The notes beneath the pieces were generated by a model. It did no database searches, was not told the DNA's origin, and saw only the letters and a list, made by a program, of their open reading frames with translations. A DNA stretch of 64,000 nt from Candidatus Delongbacteria bacterium. Its GTDB lineage: Bacteria; UBA4055. The stretch lies in assembly GCA_016937995.1 (NCBI GenBank), contig JAFGVM010000031.1:7222-71221 (forward strand), in the 5' to 3' direction. How positions within the stretch are numbered: position 1 is the stretch's first letter; each line of letters begins with the position of its first letter. Shown one piece after another: positions 33,427-42,229 of the stretch. The position numbers were made by a program, and so were the translations under genes.

Positions 33427-35589
33427 TTACCAATCAATTATTTTTTCATTTTTTTCTTCTTCCTCTTTCTCCCTAAGAAGATTTTCGAGAAATTTTAAAG
33501 CATTTTTATTGCCCAGTTCTGCAGATCTGTTATACAGGTTCATTGCTATTTTCCTGTCTTTAGGAATAAATTGACCTTCTTCATCGATCCTTCTGTAATA
33601 TATATTTGCTGTCTCAAATAAACTCTCTGAGTAGTACTTTGGATGATTGGACAATTCTTTGAATACTATTAATGCAGATTCAGGATCATATTTTGCTACA
33701 GCTTTAGCCTTTTTGAACTTGATATCTATATTTAAAGAATCCTCAAGCAACAGAGTGTCATAAAAAGCTACTGCTCTTCGATATCTTTTAAAATTGAAAA
33801 ACGAATCAGCTATTTTATTATAGAGATCTGTGAATTTTTCTTTTGGTACGAATCCGATATCATCATTTGAGTTAAGGTCTTCATATTTGGTTAAAGAGAT
33901 AAGGAAATTTTTAACTGCCAGAGAATCATTGTGTTTAACATTATATACGTATCCCAGGTTATAATATTTTTCTGCTTCAGCAAAAATATTTTCAGCTATG
34001 TTATCAGAAAATTGAAGATTTTTGATTCCTTTTCTTCTCAGGAAAGTGAAAAGGTCTGAAGCAATATTAGATCTTTCTTCATCGAAGATAATATCCCCAT
34101 AAATAGCCTTATACTCCTTTGTGTTTTGAAGAATTCTCCTGATCGATAATTTATCATTTGTATTCAATAAATTCAGTATCATTTCCATTACAGAGTAACC
34201 ATTGATCTCCATCTTCTTCGGATTTCTTTTATTGTCACTTCTGAATTTGTATACAAAGTCGTTGTACTTCGGGTTATCAACATTATAACTGCTTTCTTTT
34301 ATAAAGATGAGACTGTCAGCATTCTCAGCTAGTTTTGTAAGAGTTTTATTGTCATCCCATCCATAAGTTCCCAGAAATCGACCGGTAAAATTATAGAATG
34401 CCATTTGAGGCAGAACTGATTGAACGTCCTTATTTTCAACAGGTAAAAAGAAAGCATCAATAACACCTACAGGAACTGTTTTGATGGAATCATCCGACAT
34501 ATATTTTTCGACATCAAGAGAATCTATAATACAGATATTCTCTCTGAACCGGAGAAGCTGTTTACTCAGATTTGAGGCATCGTAATACCATTCAGTTCCG
34601 ATAATACCGCATCCTCTCTCAAGGATAACATCAGTGAAACCTGCAACTGATTCTTTACCATCAGAATTAAGAGGTGCAAGTATTCCGAAAGTTTTAAAGT
34701 TCAATGAATCAACGGCATATTCAGCTATCTTCCTGCTTAAAGTATAAGATGTCGTGTTCAACTGGAAAATATTTTTTGAAATGGATGAGATATTCCTCAT
34801 TGAAGCAGTTGGAGATACTAGAGGTATCTTTTTTACCGAAGCTATTCCGGCCAGAGCAGAAGTTGCGTTGGACCGTAACTCCCCAATGATGAGGTTGTAT
34901 CTTGAAGATTCGATCCTTTCTGTGACCTTTTTTACCATTGTTGTAATGTTGCTTTCAGAATTTACTATATCGAGTTTTACAGTTTTATCATTCTTCAAAG
35001 AAATTTTACTTACGGCATATTTTATTCCGTTCAGAATGTCGTTTCCTACATCCTTATCTTCTCCGGTCAAAGGTAAAACTACAAGAATTTTTATTGAATT
35101 TCCGGCATTAGCAAGTTCTTTTAATATGTCTTTGTTGAAGATCTTTTCAGAAAGTTCAATGTAATCATCATCTGATAGTAATAATTTGATCACAGCATAA
35201 AGAATTTCTTTGGAATTCCTTGCAAGTTCACTGTTGCTTGAGTTAAGCAGATCTACCAGAATGTTAGTGGCAGTTGTATTGTTCTGCAGTTTTAATTCAC
35301 TAAGTGCAATATAGTATCTTACGATGTCTTTTTGATCAAAATAGGGGGAATGATCTAATAATTCTGAAAGTGTTTTTCTGCTTTTACGATATTCAGCAAC
35401 TTCATAATAACAAACACCTCGGAACATCATGAATTCATCATAATTTAAAGAATTTTTATCTAAACGTTCAGTTAAATCAATAACTCTCTGATAATAACCA
35501 GAATCATATGATATCTTAATTTTTTCTTCCAGATCAATAGAAAAAAGCGTTGGTATAATTAATAGAAGTGTAAGTATAATATTTTTCAT
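33427..35589 (-). CDS. LpoA-like protein: TPR plus periplasmic-binding fold plus TPR
   Basis: 720 residues with a signal peptide (MKNIILTLLLIIPTLFS) but no lipobox Cys. Residues about 20-160 are TPR-like helices. Residues 165-500 resemble a branched-chain amino-acid binding fold (IKILVVLPLTGEDKDVGNDI, IPLVSPTASMRNIS, FGILAPLNSDGKESVAGFTDV). A second TPR run follows (560-700), then an acidic tail. TPR plus this fold is the plan of LpoA, which activates peptidoglycan synthase, and the gene lies 13 nt after glmS, which makes amino-sugar precursors. No transporter genes are near, which argues against a nutrient-binding role. Confidence 0.75.
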   Translation of the reverse strand: MKNIILTLLLIIPTLFSIDLEEKIKISYDSGYYQRVIDLTERLDKNSLNYDEFMMFRGVCYYEVAEYRKSRKTLSELLDHSPYFDQKDIVRYYIALSELKLQNNTTATNILVDLLNSSNSELARNSKEILYAVIKLLLSDDDYIELSEKIFNKDILKELANAGNSIKILVVLPLTGEDKDVGNDILNGIKYAVSKISLKNDKTVKLDIVNSESNITTMVKKVTERIESSRYNLIIGELRSNATSALAGIASVKKIPLVSPTASMRNISSISKNIFQLNTTSYTLSRKIAEYAVDSLNFKTFGILAPLNSDGKESVAGFTDVILERGCGIIGTEWYYDASNLSKQLLRFRENICIIDSLDVEKYMSDDSIKTVPVGVIDAFFLPVENKDVQSVLPQMAFYNFTGRFLGTYGWDDNKTLTKLAENADSLIFIKESSYNVDNPKYNDFVYKFRSDNKRNPKKMEINGYSVMEMILNLLNTNDKLSIRRILQNTKEYKAIYGDIIFDEERSNIASDLFTFLRRKGIKNLQFSDNIAENIFAEAEKYYNLGYVYNVKHNDSLAVKNFLISLTKYEDLNSNDDIGFVPKEKFTDLYNKIADSFFNFKRYRRAVAFYDTLLLEDSLNIDIKFKKAKAVAKYDPESALIVFKELSNHPKYYSESLFETANIYYRRIDEEGQFIPKDRKIAMNLYNRSAELGNKNALKFLENLLREKEEEEKNEKIIDW

Positions 35590-35602
35590 ATTTTTCCCCG
35601 GG

Positions 35603-37441
35603 TTACTCTACTGTAACACTTTTTGCCAAATTTCTGGGCATATCAACATTAAATCCTTTTTCAACAGCGATATAATAAGCTAATAATTGGAGAGGTATGA
35701 CCGTAAGAATAGGCATTAATAGATTTGTTGTGTCAGGAATTTTTATAACATAATCTGAGATACTTTCAATTTCCTCATCTCCATAGCTTGCGATAGTAAT
35801 GATTACCCCGTTTCTGGCTTTGACTTCTTTCATATTAGTTATGACCTTATCATAAATGGCATCTTTTATGGCAATGAAAATTACCGGCATATCCTTATCG
35901 ATCAAAGCAATAGGCCCATGTTTCATTTCCGCTGCAGGATATCCTTCAGCATGAATATATGATATCTCTTTGAGTTTTAATGCACCTTCTAAAGCTACTG
36001 GAAAGTTAAATCCCCTACCAAGATACAGAAAATTCTTTGCATCTTTAAATTTCAGTGCTATATCTTTTACGACCATGGAGTTATCCAGAATAGAGTTTAT
36101 CAGTGTAGGCAAAAGTTTCATTTCTTTAACTATTTTGTAACCTTCTCTGAATGACATATCCTTATGCCTTGCAATGTCAACGGTTATCAAAGCAAGTGCC
36201 ATTACCTGTGATGTAAAAGCTTTTGTTGAAGCTACTCCGATCTCAGGTCCTGCATGAAGGTAAACACCTGCATCTGTAACTTTAGATATGGTTGATCCCA
36301 CAACATTGCATAATCCGATGGTGTATGCGCCCTTTCTTTTAGCCTCTTTCAAAGCTGCTAAAGTATCTGCTGTTTCACCGGATTGAGAAATAGCGATAAC
36401 AACAGTTTTTTCTGAAATAATTGGATCTCTGTATCTGAACTCTGATGCATATTCCACTTCAACAGGTATTTTTGCATACTCTTCGATCATATATTCACCG
36501 ATCAAGGCACTATGCCAGCTTGTTCCACATGCGATTATATAAATTTTTTCAGCTTTGATAAGCGCATTATAAACTTGAGGATGCTGTCTGAGACCACCAA
36601 GGTTAGTGGTTCCTTCGTCAAGGATGATCCGTCCTCTCATTGTATCAATAAGTGTCCTTGGCTGCTGGAATATCTCTTTGAGCATAAAATGTTCATATCC
36701 ATCTTTCTCTATCTCCTGAACATCAATATCTATCTTCTCTATGTTCTTTGTGATAATCTCATCTTCGAGATTCTTATGAACGACCCGGTCCTTGTATATT
36801 ACACCGATCTCCTTATCATCAAGATAGACCACATCATCAGTTTTTGAAATTACAGATGCAGGGTCAGAAGCAAAATAATTTTCATTTTCACCGATCCCGA
36901 TGAGTAGAGGGGAACCCAGTCTTGCGACGATCAATTTATCAGGCTCATCAACGTGTAAAACGCCGATGCCGTATGTTCCCTTAACATCAAAAAGAGCTTT
37001 TTTTACAGCAAGTTCGATATCATCAGTATAGTAACTTTCAATAAGATTTACCAGGATCTCTGTATCTGTCTCTGAGTAGAATTTATAACCTTTAGCTTCC
37101 AATCTTTTCTGTAATGAAATGTAATTCTCTATGATCCCGTTGTGAACTAGATATATTTTTTTATTGTTCGAGATATGCGGATGGGAATTTTCCATACTGG
37201 GCTCACCGTGAGTAGCCCATCTTGTGTGAGCAAGACCCAAATTGCCGATATCTCTATTATCGATCTTTTTTTCAAGATCTATTATTTTACCGACACTTTT
37301 TTTTATGTGTATCGATGATGAACTTTCGTCAAGAACCACTATTCCTGCGGAATCATATCCACGGTATTCTACTCTTTTGAGTCCTTCGATCAAAAAACTT
37401 ACACAATCTTTCTTACCGATATAACCTACTATTCCACACAT
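35603..37441 (-). CDS. glmS: Glutamine--fructose-6-phosphate aminotransferase
   Basis: 612 residues; makes glucosamine-6-phosphate for cell-wall and LPS sugars. The N-terminal glutaminase domain starts MCGIVGYIGKKD, with Cys2 as nucleophile once Met is removed, and has HTRWATHGEPS. Two SIS domains follow (CGTSWHSALIGEYMIEE, SQSGETADTL, EGALKLKEISYIHAEGYPAAEMKHGPIALI), ending in PRNLAKSVTVE. It is the first gene of the operon with the LpoA-like, glyS and DUF2062 genes. No glmS ribozyme-like sequence is apparent in the 146-nt upstream gap. Confidence 0.97.
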   Translation of the reverse strand: MCGIVGYIGKKDCVSFLIEGLKRVEYRGYDSAGIVVLDESSSSIHIKKSVGKIIDLEKKIDNRDIGNLGLAHTRWATHGEPSMENSHPHISNNKKIYLVHNGIIENYISLQKRLEAKGYKFYSETDTEILVNLIESYYTDDIELAVKKALFDVKGTYGIGVLHVDEPDKLIVARLGSPLLIGIGENENYFASDPASVISKTDDVVYLDDKEIGVIYKDRVVHKNLEDEIITKNIEKIDIDVQEIEKDGYEHFMLKEIFQQPRTLIDTMRGRIILDEGTTNLGGLRQHPQVYNALIKAEKIYIIACGTSWHSALIGEYMIEEYAKIPVEVEYASEFRYRDPIISEKTVVIAISQSGETADTLAALKEAKRKGAYTIGLCNVVGSTISKVTDAGVYLHAGPEIGVASTKAFTSQVMALALITVDIARHKDMSFREGYKIVKEMKLLPTLINSILDNSMVVKDIALKFKDAKNFLYLGRGFNFPVALEGALKLKEISYIHAEGYPAAEMKHGPIALIDKDMPVIFIAIKDAIYDKVITNMKEVKARNGVIITIASYGDEEIESISDYVIKIPDTTNLLMPILTVIPLQLLAYYIAVEKGFNVDMPRNLAKSVTVE

Positions 37442-37587
37442 TCTGACTCCAAAATGAACTTCATTACACTGTTTATATATATAAGTGTGTAAATATAGTT
37501 TTAAAATATTAATTTATCAAATAGATTATACAAATAAAAAATTATTGAAATGTTGTTATCATTGAGATCGAAACAGAAAGATCGATC

Positions 37588-38121
37588 CTATAAAATCACG
37601 TTACTTTGATTTTTCTTATAAACAGATGTATCAGCAGTGTTTTTTGACTGATCCTTATTCAGCTTGAGTATGGTAAAACCGACTCTTGAAACCTTTTTGT
37701 TTTCCGAGACCACATTATGAGTAAATTTATATCCGTTCAGGATACTATTTTTGAGTGAAACATGGAAATCACCGTTGTTATAAGCTATATCATAAATCTG
37801 GTCCTGAAATGTGATCATAGGTTTTAGATCAAATTCGGAAAAATTGAAGATAGTGTTTCTTGTTACAACATAAACTTCATCTCTGTTCGCTATTATCTTA
37901 AAGAAATCTCTTAGTTTTGCTATAATGTTATCGTTCAGGTAAAGGTTGTTATCTTTGAAATAGAAAACTTTGTCATCAAGTTGAATTTTTTGATCTTCAC
38001 TGATCAACTGAATATTCTCGCTGTTATCTTCAGTGACGAAGTTACCGTGATCGTTCATTGTTATAGAGAAAGAAAAGCTGGTAAGGATTAAAAATATTAA
38101 CACGGATACGGTTCTTTTCAA
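37588..38121 (-). CDS. Secreted protein of unknown function
   Basis: 177 residues starting at a TTG, with AGGAG 8 nt before it. A signal peptide (LKRTVSVLIFLILTSFSFS) leads a beta-rich mature part with many Asn, Asp and Tyr (KIQLDDKVFYFKDNNLYLND). No family is recognised and there is no Cys. It probably stands alone, between glmS and the ATP-cone nuclease gene. A periplasmic or surface location is inferred from the signal peptide only. Confidence 0.6.
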   Translation of the reverse strand: MKRTVSVLIFLILTSFSFSITMNDHGNFVTEDNSENIQLISEDQKIQLDDKVFYFKDNNLYLNDNIIAKLRDFFKIIANRDEVYVVTRNTIFNFSEFDLKPMITFQDQIYDIAYNNGDFHVSLKNSILNGYKFTHNVVSENKKVSRVGFTILKLNKDQSKNTADTSVYKKNQSNVIL

Positions 38122-38288
38122 CAGATACTCCTATATTTAGTTTATAGATCCCTTGATCAAATCAGGATCGCTCATATATAAGCTTATTGTTGTTCTAAAG
38201 CAATAGATAATTTTAGAAAAATATTGCATTATTTCTCAGAACTTGACAGTAAGGAATTTGCTTTATATCCTGTAGAACTGGATCATTT

Positions 38289-39125
38289 TTATCCGGAAAA
38301 ATTGCATATACTTCTTATTTCCTGTTGAATCTTATCTGTTTTAAGAATAGAAAGTTCAAGCTGATCGAGGACATGAGGGGACTCTATGATCTGATCACAA
38401 GATACTATACCATTATTGAAAAGTAATTCTTTCTGAGATTTTGTAAGGGAGTGTAGTATTGTAATAGGATATATCCTCTCTCTGTCAATTATATCTTTAA
38501 GTCCGTTACCTTCAGGATAATCCCAGCCGAGAAGGTAAAGACCGCTGCACTTTGCAAATGTCATAGAATCGTGAGTAAAGCGTGTATTGGTGGCTACCAT
38601 ACCGTGAAATACATAGCCGTCGAATTCCTTCATTTTCTCTCTTTTTCGAATTATATCATTTACACGGGAATGCACATATAAAGGTACTTGTACGCTTACA
38701 GATTTATCAGAGCTTTGTCCATACTTACATTCAACGATATACTGCTCATTGTCTTTAGTAGCTATTACATCAACTTCATGAGTTACACAATAACCGTCTA
38801 TCACTAGAGCGACCTCAGTATCATACCCCTGCTTTTCGAGAACTTTTCCGATAAATGTTTCGAAAGGATGACCGGTTGGTCCAAGCTCCATGATAGCCTG
38901 TTTCAATTTATACCTGAGGGACGAATGATCCTGTCTTCGGTAAAGGTGCCTGAAAGCAGCTTTATAAATTTTCTTCGTGGTAACACCGTCGATCATCCAA
39001 GAGTTTATATCCTTAATAATTTCATCAATTAACTGGTCATTTGCTCCAGCATTTCTAAGAGACTTTTCAAGTTTTTCCTTCGAGAATTCTTCTAATTCAC
39101 CGTTTGATTTCTTTACTTTGATCAT
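38289..39125 (-). CDS. ATP-cone and Mrr-like (PD-(D/E)xK) nuclease fusion
   Basis: 278 residues. Residues 1-88 are an ATP-cone (MIKVKKSNGELEEFSKEKLE, later IYKAAFRHLYRR), the nucleotide-sensing module of ribonucleotide reductases. Residues about 95-165 have the restriction-endonuclease core: GHPFETFIGKVLEKQGYDT, then HEVDVIA and the catalytic YIVECKYG. The C-terminus has a helix-hairpin-like region (LTKSQKELLFNNGIVSCDQI). This plan would couple nuclease activity to ATP/dATP levels. The target is not known; it could act in defence or DNA repair. Its RBS is GAGGAG. Confidence 0.8.
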   Translation of the reverse strand: MIKVKKSNGELEEFSKEKLEKSLRNAGANDQLIDEIIKDINSWMIDGVTTKKIYKAAFRHLYRRQDHSSLRYKLKQAIMELGPTGHPFETFIGKVLEKQGYDTEVALVIDGYCVTHEVDVIATKDNEQYIVECKYGQSSDKSVSVQVPLYVHSRVNDIIRKREKMKEFDGYVFHGMVATNTRFTHDSMTFAKCSGLYLLGWDYPEGNGLKDIIDRERIYPITILHSLTKSQKELLFNNGIVSCDQIIESPHVLDQLELSILKTDKIQQEIRSICNFSG

Positions 39126-39152
39126 ATTAGTTGTTACTCCTCGCTTTGTTTT

Positions 39153-39866
39153 CTAGTCTGACATTAAATCCTTGATTTCACACTTGGTCAGGTTGCGGTA
39201 TTCACCTTCTTTTAGTCCACCGAGTCTTAGATTATTTACTCTTACTCGTTTAAGCTCTAAAACATTGTTCCCGACTTTTGAGATCATTTTTCTGATCTGT
39301 CTGTTGCGACCTTCTTTGATCACCATACTGATCTTTGTAAGCTGTAAGCGCTTCACCTTTGCCGGTTGAGTTTTATAACCTTCGATAGTAATACCTTTTT
39401 CAAACCGCTCGATCATTCTTTTTGTTACAGTTTCTTCAGTTGTAACAATATATTCTTTCTCTTTTTCAAAAGATGGGTGCATAAGTTTATAGGTAAGATC
39501 TCCGTCATTTGTCAGTAGAAGCAATCCGGAAGAATCTTTATCTAGTCTTCCTACGGGATAAACTCTTTCTTTTATGTCTTTCAGGAGGTCAGTCACCAAG
39601 GGAGAATCAGAGTCGGTTTGCTTTAGTGAAGTAATATAACCTTTAGGTTTGTTGATCATGAGATATATATAATCAGCTTTGATAGCTTCGATCTTTTCTT
39701 CATTGAACTCTATTATGTCTGTTTCAGGATCAACTTTGGTTCCTAGTTGAGTAACTACTTCACCATTAACTTTCACAAGCCCGTCAGAAATGAATTCTTC
39801 ACACTTTCTACGTGATGCAACACCTTTCGATGCTAGATATTTCTGAAGTCTTACTAATTCTGCCAT
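39153..39866 (-). CDS. rluB: RluB/RsuA-type rRNA pseudouridine synthase
   Basis: 237 residues from the ATG at 39866, with AAGGA at 7-11 nt. An earlier in-frame start at 39968 would run back through a terminator hairpin and is rejected. The N-terminal S4 RNA-binding domain (RLQKYLASKGVASRRKCEEF) is followed by the catalytic GRLDKDSSGLLLLTNDG, with the Asp nucleophile, and the family end KEGRNRQIRKMISKVGNNVLEL. It converts a uridine of large- or small-subunit rRNA to pseudouridine; RluB is more likely than RsuA but not certain. Confidence 0.92.
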   Translation of the reverse strand: MAELVRLQKYLASKGVASRRKCEEFISDGLVKVNGEVVTQLGTKVDPETDIIEFNEEKIEAIKADYIYLMINKPKGYITSLKQTDSDSPLVTDLLKDIKERVYPVGRLDKDSSGLLLLTNDGDLTYKLMHPSFEKEKEYIVTTEETVTKRMIERFEKGITIEGYKTQPAKVKRLQLTKISMVIKEGRNRQIRKMISKVGNNVLELKRVRVNNLRLGGLKEGEYRNLTKCEIKDLMSD

Positions 39867-39956
39867 GATTTTCCTTATTTTAAGATCCTGTCCCGATTTA
39901 TCAGGAAGGATGACATTTCCATAAATATATCTTAAAATACGTTGGTTAGCAAAAAT

Positions 39957-39982
39957 AAAAAGGGTCATTTTTAATGACCCTT
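39957..39982 (-). terminator. Terminator after the tRNA gene
   Basis: AAGGGTCATT-TTT-AATGACCCTT; on the minus strand it is followed by TTTTATTTTTG. It lies 6 nt past the tRNA 3' end. Confidence 0.85.
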
Positions 39983-39987
39983 AAGTG

Positions 39988-40062
39988 TGGGGGTAACGGG
40001 ACTCGAACCTGTGATCTCCAGCTTGTCGAGCTGGCGCTTTAAACCAACTAAGCCATACCCCC
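39988..40062 (-). tRNA. tRNA-Val (anticodon GAC), with unusual C33
   Basis: A full 75-nt cloverleaf on the minus strand: acceptor GGGGGTA/TACCCCC, D-arm GCTT...AAGC, anticodon arm CCAGC-TCGACAA-GCTGG, T-arm ACAGG-TTCGAGT-CCCGT (last pair G-T wobble). The loop gives anticodon GAC (Val). Position 33 is C instead of the almost universal U. CCA is not encoded. Because the anticodon stem-loop is nearly palindromic, the other strand shows a GTC loop, but the T-arm fixes the strand as minus. Confidence 0.85.
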
Positions 40063-40104
40063 AGTCTGCTGAAAACCGTCGTATTTCTGCATCTCAATTT
40101 TATT

Positions 40105-40290
40105 TCTCTCATGTCACTTAGGTCATCTAAGCTCATTCGATAAATAAAACTGCTCTTTGAACTACTCGGTTTTAATCAGCCTTTCTATTTCAAGAATTTA
40201 CTTCTCTCATTACAATTGAGTTATCCAAGCTCAATCAAGAAATGAAACTGCTTTTTGAAGTACTTGCTTTAAAGCAGCATTGATTTTTCA
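40105..40290. repeat. Two tandem copies of a dispersed intergenic repeat
   Basis: Two related units of about 90 nt (from about 40105 and 40200). Both have TCTCTCAT, a CTTAG...CTAAG- or TTGAG...CTCAA-type hairpin, AAACTGCT, TTTGAA and a TTTTAATCAGC- or TTTAAAGCAGC-like end. The stems differ but stay paired, which suggests a conserved RNA or DNA hairpin. The same core is at 13243-13263. Confidence 0.65.
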
Positions 40291-40295
40291 ACTTG

Positions 40296-40625
40296 TCAAA
40301 TATCATATTTTGTTGCAAAAAAGTCAATAATAATTCCATAAATGATTCCGGCAATAAATCCAGGAGTGTCAATAAAATTTGTGGCTGAGTAGAGTGAGAA
40401 ACTTACTACCAGTCCTATTACTCCACCTCTGATCATTGAAAGTTTAATATCTTTTCTCTTAGGAGTGTATAAACCGATTGCCAATCCCATGACGACTCTG
40501 TTGAACCAGGTTGCAAAAAGGAAAAGTCCTGTAACCTGATCTCCCATTCTTAAGTTTATACCGATAATACAGAATATTCCCAATATTGCACCTGTTAAAA
40601 TTGCTATTATTAATCTTTTGTTCAT
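40296..40625 (-). CDS. Small four-helix membrane protein
   Basis: 109 residues, nearly all membrane-spanning (about four helices: LIIAILTGAILGIFCIIGI, LFLFATWFNRVVMGLAIGL, IGLVVSFSLYSATNF, FIAGIIYGIIIDFFA). No family is recognised. It starts at the base after the ABC1 kinase stop and closes the crtI operon, so it may act in membrane or isoprenoid biology, but that is context only. Confidence 0.65.
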   Translation of the reverse strand: MNKRLIIAILTGAILGIFCIIGINLRMGDQVTGLFLFATWFNRVVMGLAIGLYTPKRKDIKLSMIRGGVIGLVVSFSLYSATNFIDTPGFIAGIIYGIIIDFFATKYDI

Positions 40626-41804
40626 TTATATCTCCTTTCTGAACTCTTTAATGAACATCCTCATATCTTCAAGCAATACAGCATCAGGATTGCATCTTAG
40701 CACCATACCGTCAAGGAACATCAGACTTTTGATAATTGAAAACATACCTTTCTCAAAACTCATACCGCAGTTGACACCGAGTTTTATAGTCTGCATCATT
40801 TTTTTTGTAAGAGAGACTTCTTTTACACTTTTTCCCTTAAAATCAGAATACAGATCATTGAACTTGATCCTGAATTTTTCAAATTTTCCATCATGAATAG
40901 ATATCTCAGCCATATCATTAAGGCTTTTTGCGCAATTGTCGTAATCATATTGAGAAAGAGCGTCAAAGAAGTTCAATAATCCATGACTGAGTTTTTCGCT
41001 TACATAGCCTATAGCTCCAGTGTCCACATAATAGATCTTGCCACAGCAAGTCATAAGATTCCCGGGGTGAATGTCTCCGTGAAAAGTCCCTATATTGAAC
41101 ATAAAGAAACCATGCAGCTTGAATAACAGCAGAAGATCTTCGTATTTCATTTCCGTATCAAGTATTTCATCGAAAGTTTTACCAGGTATATATTCTGACA
41201 CCATGATATTTTCTGATGATAGTTCTTTATATATTTTTGGGAATGCAAGTTTTGAGAGATCGAATAATTCAATGTTCTTTTCATATATTTCTTTAAGTAT
41301 ATCTTGTCCCTCTATTTCATTACGAAGGTCAAGCTCTCTGAGAGTATAATCCTCTATGTGTTCAAGAATTCCAATAGGATTGAAAACTCTTGCCAGTTTA
41401 GGATAGAAAAATATCGCGAACTTAAAAAGGCGTTTTACAGCCTTAACATCTTTTTCGAACTGCTTCTTAAAATTTGATTTGATTATTTTTATTACAACTT
41501 CTTCGCCTGTCAGAAGTTTTGCTCTGTAAACCTGACCCACAGATGCTGTAGCTAGGGGAGAATCGTCAATATGGGAAAATTTTGATCTGTCCACATTTTT
41601 TAGAACATCCTCTGATCTGACAGGGGTATTTGTTCTATAAAGTTTTGATAGTTCAATACATGTATTTTCATCAAGAAAATCTATCCTAAGAGCATGAACC
41701 TGACCGATCTTAACTGCTAAAAGACCCATCTTCTGGATCTTATCAATGTCAGGTTTGTTACGGTAGATCATTTTTATTAGTGATATGAAACTGAAAATAT
41801 TCAT
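40626..41804 (-). CDS. ABC1/UbiB-family protein kinase-like protein
   Basis: 392 residues of the ABC1 (ADCK/UbiB) family, atypical kinases linked to quinone and isoprenoid lipids. It has the KxGQ motif (LLAVKIGQVHALR), the Ala-rich loop ATASVGQVYRA, the Lys of EVVIKIIK, catalytic FHGDIHPGNLM and the metal YYVDTG in place of DFG. It is shorter than UbiB (about 540) and lacks the C-terminal membrane helices. It overlaps the DUF2141 gene by 1 nt in a tight operon with crtI, which suggests a role in carotenoid or related isoprenoid membrane lipids. Confidence 0.88.
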   Translation of the reverse strand: MNIFSFISLIKMIYRNKPDIDKIQKMGLLAVKIGQVHALRIDFLDENTCIELSKLYRTNTPVRSEDVLKNVDRSKFSHIDDSPLATASVGQVYRAKLLTGEEVVIKIIKSNFKKQFEKDVKAVKRLFKFAIFFYPKLARVFNPIGILEHIEDYTLRELDLRNEIEGQDILKEIYEKNIELFDLSKLAFPKIYKELSSENIMVSEYIPGKTFDEILDTEMKYEDLLLLFKLHGFFMFNIGTFHGDIHPGNLMTCCGKIYYVDTGAIGYVSEKLSHGLLNFFDALSQYDYDNCAKSLNDMAEISIHDGKFEKFRIKFNDLYSDFKGKSVKEVSLTKKMMQTIKLGVNCGMSFEKGMFSIIKSLMFLDGMVLRCNPDAVLLEDMRMFIKEFRKEI

Positions 41805-42229
41805 TAAAAGTACTTCATTTTTATTTTAAGTATTTGTGGATTTGAAATAATTACTTTGCTGTCATCATAGTCTGGAGGTCCGAAAGAAGTTTTTGGGTTA
41901 TTTGAAACTCCGAAACCTTCAACAGGTTTTCCATACCAGGTAGTATCTATTTCATCATTGTTATTTTCATCATGATGAATGGATACGGCATATTCACCCG
42001 GTATTAAATTTAGATCAAAATCGCATTTATTATTTATTATCAATTTGTTGAACTGCATTATGGCATTTTCAGGTTTTGACGGGAAGCCGTCTTCTCTGTC
42101 AAATACAAGAATTCTTGCTTCTCCGGAGCTGTTTTTGAAATCTGAAACTTTAACTTTTACAATTAAAGAGTCATTTTGAGCATTAAGAAAAGAAAATAAC
42201 ATCAGGATCAATAATGTCAGATAGTTCAT
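41804..42229 (-). CDS. Secreted DUF2141 protein
   Basis: 141 residues with a signal peptide (MNYLTLLILMLFSFLNAQ). The family pattern is clear: GEARILVFDREDGFPSKPENA, then LIPGEYAVSIHHDENNNDEID and GKPVEGFGVSNNPKTSFGPP. DUF2141 proteins are often encoded in carotenoid clusters of Bacteroidetes; their function is not known. The start codon begins at the base after the crtI stop. Confidence 0.88.
   Translation of the reverse strand: MNYLTLLILMLFSFLNAQNDSLIVKVKVSDFKNSSGEARILVFDREDGFPSKPENAIMQFNKLIINNKCDFDLNLIPGEYAVSIHHDENNNDEIDTTWYGKPVEGFGVSNNPKTSFGPPDYDDSKVIISNPQILKIKMKYF

Noticed and set aside
37442-37587. glmS ribozyme upstream of glmS
   Set aside because: The gap is short, AT-rich and shows no conserved ribozyme core or stem pattern.
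39867-39968. Extended N-terminus of the RluB-type gene
   Set aside because: It would cross a terminator; S4 domain and RBS support the ATG at 39866.
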